This document shows positions 19,635 through 27,631 of a stretch of DNA of 64,000 bases, piece by piece. How positions within the stretch are numbered: the first letter of the stretch is position 1; each line of letters begins with the position of its first letter. The position numbers and the translations under genes were made by a program. The notes under the pieces are model-generated. The model saw only the letters and a list, made by a program, of their open reading frames with translations. It did no database searches and was not told where the DNA came from. This DNA comes from Psychrobacter jeotgali (GTDB lineage: Bacteria; Pseudomonadota; Gammaproteobacteria; Pseudomonadales; Moraxellaceae). The stretch covers positions 3,038,001-3,102,000 of the forward strand of contig NZ_CAJHAF010000001.1 in assembly GCF_904846315.1 (NCBI RefSeq), in the 5' to 3' direction.

Positions 19635-20600
19635 ATGGCATCACAACCTGATACAAAAATAGCAGATCCTCGTATTGCTATTATTTTTCCTGGTCAAGGC
19701 GCACAAGCAGTGGGTATGACAGCAGAGCTTAGTGAGCATTATCCACAAATCAAAGCAACTTTCGATGAAGCCAGTGAGGTACTTGGTGAAGATTTGTGGG
19801 CAATCTGCCAAGATGAAGAACGTCTTAACCAAACTCACTATACTCAGCCAGCATTATTAGCTGCTAGTATAGCTATTTGGAGGATTTTGCAGGAAAAGCT
19901 GCGTCATAAACCATGTTATATGGCAGGACACTCGTTAGGCGAGTATAGTGCGCTTTGCGCTGCGGGAGTGCTTTCATTTGCAGATGCTGTAAAACTGGTG
20001 CATAAACGCGGTCAGCTGATGCAAGAGGCTGTCGAAGGTATTGATACCGCTATGGCCGCCGTTTTAGGATTAGAAGACCATAGGGTTGAGACTTTATGTG
20101 AGCAAGCAACCGAGCACGTTGATGATGCGATTGTAGGCGCTGCTAACTTTAATAGTCCGGGTCAGGTTGTGGTCTCAGGTAATGCTGTAGGAGTGAGCGC
20201 GGTTATTGATAAAGTCCAAAACACCGGTAAAAAAGCCATCCCATTAAAGGTAAGTGTACCTTCACATTGTGCGCTTATGCAGCCTGCGAGCAGCGCACTT
20301 GCTGAGATATTAGCTTCTATAGACTTTGAGCAAGCAGATATTCCAGTCATTCAGAACCGCCATGCCCGAGTCGAAACCAGTACTCAGGGTATTAAGCAAG
20401 CACTGACTGAACAGTTAAGTGAGCCGGTATTATGGTCACAGACCATGCAAGAGTTGGCTGATAAGCAAATTGATATTTTAATTGAGTGTGGTAGTGGTAA
20501 TGTACTGAGTAATTTAGCCAAACGTCAGGCCCAGCCCATTGTGAGTTATCCTACCGATAAGCCAGCTCGACTCGATAAATTGATGGAGGTGTTATCATGA
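19635..20600 (+). CDS. fabD: Malonyl CoA-acyl carrier protein transacylase
   Basis: FabD moves the malonyl group from CoA to acyl carrier protein for fatty acid elongation. The N-terminal FPGQGAQAVGM motif, the nucleophile elbow GHSLGEYSAL with Ser100, and the catalytic histidine in VPSHCALM are visible. The ATG at 19635 with AAGGAA eight bases upstream is chosen over an in-frame TTG at 19629. Length (321) matches the family. The stop overlaps the fabG start by four bases. Confidence 0.97.
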   Translation: MASQPDTKIADPRIAIIFPGQGAQAVGMTAELSEHYPQIKATFDEASEVLGEDLWAICQDEERLNQTHYTQPALLAASIAIWRILQEKLRHKPCYMAGHSLGEYSALCAAGVLSFADAVKLVHKRGQLMQEAVEGIDTAMAAVLGLEDHRVETLCEQATEHVDDAIVGAANFNSPGQVVVSGNAVGVSAVIDKVQNTGKKAIPLKVSVPSHCALMQPASSALAEILASIDFEQADIPVIQNRHARVETSTQGIKQALTEQLSEPVLWSQTMQELADKQIDILIECGSGNVLSNLAKRQAQPIVSYPTDKPARLDKLMEVLS

Positions 20601-21325
20601 GCCGTACGATTACGTTAGTTAGTGGCGCTAGCCGAGGAATTGGTAAAGCAGTCGCCAAACGGTTTGCAAAGGAAGGCCATTTTGTTATTGGTACTGCCAC
20701 CACTGAAAAAGGTGCCAATTTAATCAATGACTATCTGCATGATAGTGGTGGTATCGGTCGGGTACTAGATGTCCGTGATATGGCACAAATTGATAAGCTC
20801 TTCGAAGAAATTGAAAGCGTTTATGGTGCAGTACAAGTGTTAGTTAATAATGCCGGTATTACCCAAGATGGTTTGCTGATGCGTATGAAAGATGAAGATT
20901 GGGAAAGCGTTATTGACACCAATTTATCGTCAGTCTATCGTATGAGTAAGCGTGCTGTACGCGGTATGATGAAAGCACGCCGTGGGCGCATCATTAATAT
21001 AAGCTCAGTAGTGGCACAAATGGGTAATGCAGGCCAATCGAACTATGCGGCGACCAAGGCGGGCGTTGAAGGCTTTAGCCGTACTCTTGCACGCGAGATT
21101 GGTTCACGTCAAGTAACTATCAACTGTGTAGCGCCGGGGCTTATTGAAACGGATATGACTGACGAGCTAGATGAGCGTTTGCTCAACTCTATGCTGGATG
21201 CCGTACCCATCGGTCGACTAGGCCAGCCTGAAGATATTGCAGCCGCGGTACTGTTTTTAGCTAGTGATGAAGCCAGTTACATTACAGGAGCGGTCATTCC
21301 AGTTAATGGCGGCATGTATATGTAG
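20597..21325 (+). CDS. fabG: 3-oxoacyl-ACP reductase FabG
   Basis: FabG is the NADPH-dependent short-chain dehydrogenase that reduces 3-oxoacyl-ACP in each elongation cycle. The cofactor motif GASRGIG, the NNAG motif, the catalytic serine (NISSVVAQMG) and the YAATKAG active-site Tyr/Lys are all present. The C-terminus ASYITGAVIPVNGGMYM is typical. Its 242 residues match the family. Translation is likely coupled to fabD by the ATGA overlap. Confidence 0.97.
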   Translation: MSRTITLVSGASRGIGKAVAKRFAKEGHFVIGTATTEKGANLINDYLHDSGGIGRVLDVRDMAQIDKLFEEIESVYGAVQVLVNNAGITQDGLLMRMKDEDWESVIDTNLSSVYRMSKRAVRGMMKARRGRIINISSVVAQMGNAGQSNYAATKAGVEGFSRTLAREIGSRQVTINCVAPGLIETDMTDELDERLLNSMLDAVPIGRLGQPEDIAAAVLFLASDEASYITGAVIPVNGGMYM

Positions 21326-21423
21326 GCTTGACAGCTATAGTGAGCTTGATACTAACCGCATAAAGTTAATAAAAAAGCCTTGGCAACGAATTATTAATTG
21401 AGAATAAAATTTTGTGTGAACGA

Positions 21424-21452
21424 GTGTAAACTCTAATAAATGGTGTTATAAT
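21424..21452 (+). promoter_or_regulatory. Candidate acpP promoter
   Basis: A perfect TATAAT at 21447-21452 with TG one base upstream forms an extended -10. The -35 region (about 21424-21429, GTGTAA) is poor, as is common for extended -10 promoters. The acpP leader would be about 200 nt. Confidence 0.5.
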
Positions 21453-21528
21453 AGCGAATACTTTTATGTCAAAGACCTGTATCATAGCTAGGTCTTATAA
21501 GACATCAAATAAAGATGCAACACTCATT

Positions 21529-21566
21529 ATGAAGTGTTAGAGCTGACATGAAATGTTAGAGATAAC
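21529..21566. repeat. Imperfect 19-bp tandem repeat in the acpP leader
   Basis: Copies at 21529-21547 and 21548-21566 share ATGAA-TGTTAGAG and differ at a few positions. The rest of the 330-base gap between fabG and acpP holds only the promoter candidate. Confidence 0.6.
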
Positions 21567-21655
21567 ATATATATTGCATTCTCCATAATGCCATCAGCTA
21601 ATAAAAAACGGCTGTTTGGTGACTCAAAAACTTATAGATTAAAAGGGATATCTAC

Positions 21656-21892
21656 ATGAGTAATGATACTGAATTAAGAGTAAAGTCTGCAGTAGCAGAG
21701 CAATTGGGTATGAACGTAGAGGACATCAACAACGAAGCTTCTTTTATGGAAGACTTAGGTGCTGATTCACTCGACTTGGTTGAATTAGTTATGTCATTTG
21801 AAAGTGATTTTGGTATTACTATTCCTGATGAAGATTCAGCAGAATTGACTACAGTTCAAAAAGCGATTGATTACGTACAAGCTCAACTATAA
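21656..21892 (+). CDS. acpP: Acyl carrier protein
   Basis: A 78-residue acidic four-helix protein. Ser38 in the [12 protein letters not shown] motif is the site of phosphopantetheine attachment. It carries the growing acyl chain for FabD, FabG and other fatty acid enzymes, and also for lipid A and lipoate synthesis. It sits 330 bases after fabG with its own promoter candidate and a terminator behind it. Confidence 0.98.
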   Translation: MSNDTELRVKSAVAEQLGMNVEDINNEASFMEDLGADSLDLVELVMSFESDFGITIPDEDSAELTTVQKAIDYVQAQL

Positions 21893-21921
21893 ACGCTTGC
21901 TATCAGACTGGCTTATAATTA

Positions 21922-21953
21922 ACCGTTTATCTTCACGATAAGCGGTTTTTTTA
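21922..21953 (+). terminator. Terminator after acpP
   Basis: ACCGTTTATC pairs with GATAAGCGGT (one G-T pair) around a short loop and is followed by seven Ts, about 30 bases after the acpP stop. Confidence 0.85.
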
Positions 21954-22078
21954 TCGCTTTAGTTTTGCAGCTTACCCATAAAGATTGCACTTACAGCCTT
22001 TAATCTGTTTATTAACACAACCTATGTCAATTTAACATTATTCAACATACTCTCACTACGTAAGCTTGGCTCCTTTGT

Positions 22079-22084
22079 TATACT
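22079..22084 (+). promoter_or_regulatory. Possible extended -10 promoter before kbp
   Basis: TATACT preceded by TG at one base distance forms an extended -10 element about 170 bases upstream of kbp. No convincing -35 box is seen. The rest of the gap 21954-22252 shows nothing else I can name. Confidence 0.35.
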
Positions 22085-22252
22085 CTTTATCAGTGCTAAG
22101 GCGTTATAGAATATAAATAGCAGATAATGCTATCTATGATAAGTAAACTATAATAAGCGAAGCGCCATAACAGTAGTATAAAGTAATAATAATCCTAAAG
22201 CGCTCAATTAGAGTGTTTTTAGAACCATTAATAATATTAAAGGAGTATTTAT

Positions 22253-22762
22253 ATGGGGATGTTTAGTTTTGCAAAAGACATTGGGGATAAAATCTTTAAT
22301 CGTGATGATAAAAAACATGATGCTAAAGTAGAAACCAAAGCAGATGCTAATACACCAGTAAAAGATAATGAACCTTCTGCTCAGTCGGTAGCTAATATTC
22401 TATTGCGCCGTATCCAACAACAAAACCTAAATATTAGCAATTTGAAAGTTAAATATAACGGTTCGACTGATACAGCAGAGATTAGTGGTAACGCTAAAAC
22501 TCAGGCAGATCGTGAAAAAGCGATTATTGCCATTGGTAATGTGCAAAATGTTGCAAAAGTCATTGATAATATAGATATTGAAGAAGATGCGCCAGAATCA
22601 ACCATGTATACGGTAAAATCTGGTGATAGCTTATCTAAAATTGCTGAAGAAGTTTATGGGTCAGCCAATGACTACATGACTATATTTGAAGCCAATAAGC
22701 CTATGCTGTCAGACCCAAATAAGATTTATCCTGGCCAAGTATTACGTATTCCTAAGCCTTAG
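22253..22762 (+). CDS. kbp: BON and LysM domain potassium-binding protein
   Basis: This 169-residue protein resembles E. coli Kbp (YgaU), a soluble K+ sensor. It starts MGMFSFAKDIGDKIFN, a family N-terminus without a signal peptide. A Lys/Asp-rich linker follows, then a BON domain at about residues 43-110 (SVANILLRRIQQQNLNISNL to NVQNVAKVIDNI), then a LysM domain at about 118-167 (YTVKSGDSLSKIAEEVYGSA to KIYPGQVLRIP). E. coli Kbp is about 20 residues shorter. It is monocistronic, with a terminator shared with the convergent queG. K+ binding is by homology. Confidence 0.88.
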   Translation: MGMFSFAKDIGDKIFNRDDKKHDAKVETKADANTPVKDNEPSAQSVANILLRRIQQQNLNISNLKVKYNGSTDTAEISGNAKTQADREKAIIAIGNVQNVAKVIDNIDIEEDAPESTMYTVKSGDSLSKIAEEVYGSANDYMTIFEANKPMLSDPNKIYPGQVLRIPKP

Positions 22763-22795
22763 TCTTTATAAGTAAGTTTTAGTGAAAATTTACAA

Positions 22796-22826
22796 GACGC
22801 CTTTTATAATATAAGAGGCGTTTTTT
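22796..22826. terminator. Terminator between kbp and queG
   Basis: An 11-bp stem (ACGCCTTTTAT with ATAAGAGGCGT) with a three-base loop is followed by six Ts. It lies between convergent genes; the left flank has few As, so it fits kbp best. Confidence 0.85.
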
Positions 22827-22868
22827 ATGGTGTTAACTTATAGTTTTAAATAGAATTGATAACTCATA

Positions 22869-24086
22869 TTATAACTTGTTCAACTTACCCTGCTGCTCTT
22901 CTATTGCCCACTGGATGTGCTCATCAAGCATTTGACTATGAACGCCTAATTTAGTTTGTAGCTGAATGATAGTAGATTCACTGGCCTCAGCATTTCCTAA
23001 ACCAATAGCTATATTACGTAAAAAATTAACATAGCCGGTACGTCTAAGTGGGCTGCCCTGAGTGTTTTGTAAAAAGCGCTCTTCTGTCCATTGCCACAAC
23101 TCAAGCAAGCTACTGTTATCAAGATCATGCCTAGGCTCAAAATCAGGGACGCTGGTGAGCTTAGCGTATCGATTCCAAGGACAGATCAACTGGCAGTCAT
23201 CACAACCAAAGACCCGATTACCAATAGCACGGCGGTATTTAATATCAATTGTCCCCTGATGTTCAATAGTCAGGTAGGAAATGCAGGCTCTCGCATCTAG
23301 CTCATAAGGAGCGACAATGGCTTGCGTTGGGCAGATGTCTATACAAGCGCGGCAGCTCCCACAATGAGGGCTAACAGGCTTATCATCGGGCAACACTAAG
23401 CTGGTAAATAACTCGCCTAATACAAAGAACGAGCCGGCGTGCCTATTTAGGAGCAAGGTATGCTTGCCCGTCCAGCCCAACCCTGCGGCATCGGCAATAG
23501 CACGCTCAAAGATAGGGGCGGAGTCGCTAAAAGGTCTAAAAATAAACCCGGTAGGGTCATCATGACTGTCAATATTGCCATCAATATTTAAGTGCTGCCA
23601 CTCTGGAAGCTTAGCTTCTATTATTAAAGCCAATTGCTTTAGGCGACTGCGCATAGTTTTATGATAATCACGGCCTCGAGCATAACGAGCAATAATTCCC
23701 TTATTAGGATAGTCATTATCCATGACGGCTCGCGGTGTAGGCGCCTGGGTTAAGTAGTCCATTCTGACACTGATAATGGTTTTGGCACCGCTAACCATTT
23801 TCTCTGGGTGCGCGCGCAAGTCATGATTGTTATGCATGAATTGTAACTGACCTTCATAACCTTTCTCTAGCCACTGCTCAAGCCTTTTGAGCTGCTGGGC
23901 GAATAAAGGATGTTGGACAGAGATAAACCCACAATCAGCAAATCCTAACGCTTGCGCTTGGGTTTTAATCCAGTGCTTAACCGCATCTGCTGTTGCGAAA
24001 TCATCAGTATTGACTATGTTAATAGACTCTCTTTGTGTATCTGACGAAGCAGGAAAGTGTTGGTTTGCAGGTAGTTCTGATTTCAT
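22869..24086 (-). CDS. queG: Epoxyqueuosine reductase
   Basis: QueG reduces epoxyqueuosine to queuosine in the anticodon of GUN tRNAs, using cobalamin and two 4Fe-4S clusters. Two ferredoxin-like cysteine sets are visible: CGSCRACIDICPTQAI and CDDCQLICPWNRYAK. The N-terminal domain has LGFADCGFISV and the central part has the conserved ARGRDYHKTMRSRLKQLA. At 405 residues it is slightly longer than E. coli QueG (379) owing to about 35 polar N-terminal residues. It is divergent from nnr, which neighbours it in E. coli too. Confidence 0.95.
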   Translation of the reverse strand: MKSELPANQHFPASSDTQRESINIVNTDDFATADAVKHWIKTQAQALGFADCGFISVQHPLFAQQLKRLEQWLEKGYEGQLQFMHNNHDLRAHPEKMVSGAKTIISVRMDYLTQAPTPRAVMDNDYPNKGIIARYARGRDYHKTMRSRLKQLALIIEAKLPEWQHLNIDGNIDSHDDPTGFIFRPFSDSAPIFERAIADAAGLGWTGKHTLLLNRHAGSFFVLGELFTSLVLPDDKPVSPHCGSCRACIDICPTQAIVAPYELDARACISYLTIEHQGTIDIKYRRAIGNRVFGCDDCQLICPWNRYAKLTSVPDFEPRHDLDNSSLLELWQWTEERFLQNTQGSPLRRTGYVNFLRNIAIGLGNAEASESTIIQLQTKLGVHSQMLDEHIQWAIEEQQGKLNKL

Positions 24087-24382
24087 AAAAGTTTATATTA
24101 ATAATGGAGTTGAAAGAGGAATAGAAGGCGAAGGCTTTTATCGCTAAGCTCATGATAGGCTAGATTGCTTAGTATGTAACCTTTAGTCATGTAACTTTTA
24201 TGCGGATAACTATATACGGATAATTATAAGATAGCTTTAAAAAGGATAAGTATAAAAAATACAGTAACCACTGACAGCCTTTGTTATTAATATCAATACA
24301 CAATGCACACCTTGCTTTTGTTAGGCTTATCTCATAGTTTACGCTCAATTATTCAGCTTAATAATAAAAATAAGGAAGATTT

Positions 24383-26131
24383 ATGACTTTAAAATTGACC
24401 TCGGCATTTCATTCGAACTTGCTAATGACCAACACTTCACCCACTTATCTATATAGTAGCCAGCAAGTCTATGCGATGGAGCAAGACTGGTTTAATGAAG
24501 GTTATAGTAGTTTTGCGCTTATGCAACAGGCGGCTTGGCAAATAGCCCAGCATATTATTGAGCTCAATGAAAAGCGGCAGTCTTCACTAGAAAGCGGTTA
24601 CCAACGTAAAACCCAATCCCCACGCGCTTGCGTTTGGGTAGGGCACGGTAATAATGGCGGCGATGGTTGGTTGGTTGCTTATTATCTACAACAGGCAGGC
24701 TGGCAAGTACAGATTATAACCGTAGGCATAGACCATATTGACAATGCTGGAAGCACTGAAAATCATGCTGTTAGCTCTTCTATGTCTGATGCTAAAAAAG
24801 CACAGCAAATAGCTTTAAAGGCCAATTGTCATTATCAGCGCTTTGAAGATATAAAGAATAGAGATCTTGAATGCGATAATTGCTTACAGGCTGATGTCTA
24901 TGTTGATGCACTGTTTGGTATTGGGCTCGATAGAGCACCAGCCGGTGTCTATGAACAAGCTATTCATTTATTTACTCAAACGGCTCAGCAGGTCGCTGCA
25001 TTAGTAGCTGCTATCGATATTCCAAGTGGGTTGGTGGCTTCTACAGGGCAAGTGTTTGAGGGCGTAGCGATACAAGCAGACGTAACATTATGCTTAGTTG
25101 CTCGTAAGTTTGGACTGCATACTAAAGATGGGATGGACTACGCTGGGGAGTTGATTGATATTCCTTTGATCCCTTATAAACCCACAAAACCAGCTGCTAA
25201 GCTGCTAAAAAGTGCTTATAGGTTATCCGCACGTCAGCAAAATAGTTACAAAGGCAGCTACGGACATGTATTGGTCATTGGCGGTAATCGTGTCGATGGC
25301 TCGCAAGGCATGGGCGGCGCTGCAATATTATCCTCTGCCAGTGCTATGGCAACCGGTACCGGTAAGATAACCGTCGCTTGCCATGAGGCTTTTCACGGAG
25401 CGCTACTGACGTCGTTACCGGATGCTATGACCATAGATTTACATGATCAACAGGGCGTTAAGAGTCTTATTAAAGAGGCTAGCGTTATAGCGATAGGCAT
25501 GGGACTGGGCCGTGATGAAAAAGCCAAAAATGTCTTTACCAGTTATCTTCAAGCAGCTATGGTACAAAACTGTGCAATAGTTATCGATGCTGATGGTCTT
25601 TATCATTTAGCTTCCTTGTACACAGATAATAACAAGCTAGTAAACGAGCTTTTAGACTATAGCCAAAGCCATCAAGTTTGTTTGACCCCGCATAGTGGTG
25701 AAGCCGCAAGATTGTTGAATAAAAAAGTTTCTGCTATTGAGTCCGATCGTCTGGCGGCTATCAAAAAAGGCGCTGAGACTTATGGCGGGAACTGGGTGCT
25801 AAAAGGTGCAGGGTCGCTAGTGTTGGAGAATGATCAGCTCTATGTGTGCGGTACAGGTAATGCCGGTATGGCAAGTGCTGGCATGGGTGACGTATTATCG
25901 GGAGTCATTGCAGGGTTGCTCGCCCAGCAAGATTTAACAGAGCAACAGCGCAGTTTGCATCAAGCCGTGCTGATCCATGGGTTAGCAGGAGATATATTAA
26001 TAGAGTTGCCCGCCTATAAAGCTGAAAGCAAAACCTTTTCACATCTACCATTACTGATCGGGCAACGAGGTTTGCAAGCCCAAGATATGCCAGCCGCTAT
26101 TCGTCACGTGATGCAAAGTCTTATGTATTGA
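24383..26131 (+). CDS. nnr: Bifunctional NAD(P)HX epimerase/dehydratase
   Basis: Nnr repairs hydrated NADH and NADPH. The N-terminal epimerase half (about residues 15-250) contains WVGHGNNGGDGWLVAYYLQQ and the AIDIPSGL motif. The C-terminal ADP-dependent dehydratase half (about 275-575) has GNRVDGSQGMGGAAILSSAS, DADGLYHLA, TPHSGEAARLL and the nucleotide-binding GNAGMASAGMGDVLSGVIAG. At 582 residues it is longer than E. coli Nnr (515). AAGGAAG precedes the ATG; ATG codons at residues 15 and 30 are alternatives. The tsaE gene that often follows is absent; the next gene is convergent. Confidence 0.95.
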   Translation: MTLKLTSAFHSNLLMTNTSPTYLYSSQQVYAMEQDWFNEGYSSFALMQQAAWQIAQHIIELNEKRQSSLESGYQRKTQSPRACVWVGHGNNGGDGWLVAYYLQQAGWQVQIITVGIDHIDNAGSTENHAVSSSMSDAKKAQQIALKANCHYQRFEDIKNRDLECDNCLQADVYVDALFGIGLDRAPAGVYEQAIHLFTQTAQQVAALVAAIDIPSGLVASTGQVFEGVAIQADVTLCLVARKFGLHTKDGMDYAGELIDIPLIPYKPTKPAAKLLKSAYRLSARQQNSYKGSYGHVLVIGGNRVDGSQGMGGAAILSSASAMATGTGKITVACHEAFHGALLTSLPDAMTIDLHDQQGVKSLIKEASVIAIGMGLGRDEKAKNVFTSYLQAAMVQNCAIVIDADGLYHLASLYTDNNKLVNELLDYSQSHQVCLTPHSGEAARLLNKKVSAIESDRLAAIKKGAETYGGNWVLKGAGSLVLENDQLYVCGTGNAGMASAGMGDVLSGVIAGLLAQQDLTEQQRSLHQAVLIHGLAGDILIELPAYKAESKTFSHLPLLIGQRGLQAQDMPAAIRHVMQSLMY

Positions 26132-26159
26132 GATAATCTAAAGTACTAATAATGCGCAA

Positions 26160-26663
26160 TTAGATAGTAGCGCCGTTACAGTACTGACCAAGCGCTTGCT
26201 GGACACGTTCACGTTTAAGCTCAATCTCACGGCTGTCTAAGTATTTACGCTTACCATCAGCACCCATTTCATAGATACGCCCGCCCACATTTAGGTTGGT
26301 CAAATTATTACGCAGCGATTGACAACGTTGAGCAATTGCTTGGGCTTCTTGCTCTGCAATCCGTGCTTCTAACTGAGCAACGCGCTGATCTTCTGAGCTC
26401 TGAGTAGAGTTTGCTTGATTAGCGTCAGTCTTGCCCGCCATTTGACCAGCATTGTTTTGGCGACCATCGTTACGAAACTCGATAACTTCGATATTCCTGG
26501 CATCTTGAGGCGGGTGTTGACTATATTTAGTCTCACCATGAGAGCCGATCGACTTGTAGACCTGAACCGCATGGCTGCTACTCATAAATAAAACCAAAAT
26601 ACAAACTGTTATTAAACTAGCATAAACTTTGGTAGAGAGGTTTAGCATAGATAAATAGGCCAT
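26160..26663 (-). CDS. DUF4124 domain periplasmic protein
   Basis: A 167-residue protein of unknown function. The ATG at 26663 is chosen because AAGGA lies eight bases upstream and a signal peptide follows at once: a basic start, then YASLITVCILVLFMSSSHA, with cleavage probably after SHA. Next comes a DUF4124-like segment (VQVYKSIGSHGETKYSQHPP), then a Gln/Asn-rich coiled-coil-like stretch (ARIAEQEAQAIAQRCQSLRN) and a C-terminal part with one Cys. DUF4124 proteins are secreted and poorly studied. An upstream in-frame ATG at 26720 would bury the signal sequence and is less likely. Confidence 0.72.
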   Translation of the reverse strand: MAYLSMLNLSTKVYASLITVCILVLFMSSSHAVQVYKSIGSHGETKYSQHPPQDARNIEVIEFRNDGRQNNAGQMAGKTDANQANSTQSSEDQRVAQLEARIAEQEAQAIAQRCQSLRNNLTNLNVGGRIYEMGADGKRKYLDSREIELKRERVQQALGQYCNGATI

Positions 26664-26854
26664 GATAGCAATCCTTTTAATCAATAAAACAGACAGGTAA
26701 TCGTACTTATCGATAAGCACAACTCAATAAGTATAGGGTTATGTCACTATTACTGATAATGTCGATACTCGAACCAGCAATCAGATGGCAAGACTAGATT
26801 CTAACAAAAAACATACGCTAATGTATACTATTTGTATATCAAGTTCTATTGAAC

Positions 26855-26902
26855 ATTCAAATATCAGTAGCCCTAATATTCAAATCATCAGTAGCCCTTA
26901 AT
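26855..26902. repeat. Imperfect tandem repeat of 23-25 bp
   Basis: Adjacent copies at 26855-26877 and 26878-26902 share ATTCAAAT and ATCAGTAGCCCT and differ by two one-base insertions. They lie about 40 bases upstream of the candidate ilv promoter, at the 5' end of a long noncoding stretch. Confidence 0.7.
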
Positions 26903-26942
26903 CTAATAACCAATAGTTGAGTAGGGGCTTCATAAGTTTTGC

Positions 26943-26974
26943 TTGACAATAAGAGTTAAACCGCCGAATATAAT
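26943..26974 (+). promoter_or_regulatory. Candidate promoter of the ilvIHC operon
   Basis: A perfect TTGACA at 26943-26948 and a perfect TATAAT at 26969-26974 are separated by 20 bases, which is wider than optimal. It is the only pair of perfect boxes in the 960-base gap before ilvI. A start near 26981 implies a leader of roughly 650 nt. Confidence 0.45.
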
Positions 26975-27628
26975 AGAAGTTGATTGGTCAGTGAGCGGCT
27001 CTTATATTATTGCCGTGGCACTTGAGAATAACAACTAACGCCTGCTTATCGGTAGCGCTTCAGTGTTATTTTCTTTGTGGTAACAATACGGCTAGCGCTT
27101 GCGGTTATGATAACGCTTGTTATTAGCAGTATTAATTATCTCCGGACTTATCGGTCTACAATGACTAAGATAAACTTATTATTTTGCTATGTTAGATGAG
27201 TTGATTATGACCATGTTAAACATAAAGTAAGGGATGACTATAGAGGTGGTACGCCGCTACTAGTTATGCCATTATTTATGTTCGCATTATTATAAACTGC
27301 CATTTAAACTCATTGCGAGTCTAAGGACTGTAATAGGGTTAGTGCGTAATAAGAACTTCTTTATAGCTGCGTTCGCAGCCAGTTACTGTATATCGATAAC
27401 CTCCTATCATAAATCTGACTATATAAACTGCTGTTTTAGGTCGTTGAGTTTTGAATAAAAGTCAATCTCATCTGTATATTCCTAAATATAGTAAGCACAT
27501 ACCTACTTGATATGGACAATGGGCAATGACTCGCCAGTTATTTTGTAATAATGGACAATAACGCTAATGATTCACGATGGTGATTGTCGACATTAAAAAA
27601 ATAACAACAGTCTGCGCCGCAAAAAAAG
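26975..27628 (+). other. Long noncoding leader upstream of ilvI
   Basis: No credible gene is present in this 650-base stretch. It holds mini-ORFs: 27161-27199 (12 codons), 27189-27230 (13 codons, five of them Leu or Ile) and 27266-27295 (nine codons, three Leu). It also holds a tight hairpin GCTGC-GTTC-GCAGC near 27380. No clear Shine-Dalgarno sequence or T-tailed terminator accompanies them. Attenuation by branched-chain amino acids would fit the downstream genes but is not demonstrated. Confidence 0.4.
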
Positions 27629-27631
27629 GTG

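Noticed and set aside
27241..27258. A stretch resembling the T-box core (GAGGTGGTACGCCGC) upstream of ilvI
   Set aside because: T-box riboswitches regulate ilv genes mainly in Firmicutes. The match breaks at the ACC-GCG step, and no specifier stem or terminator could be drawn.
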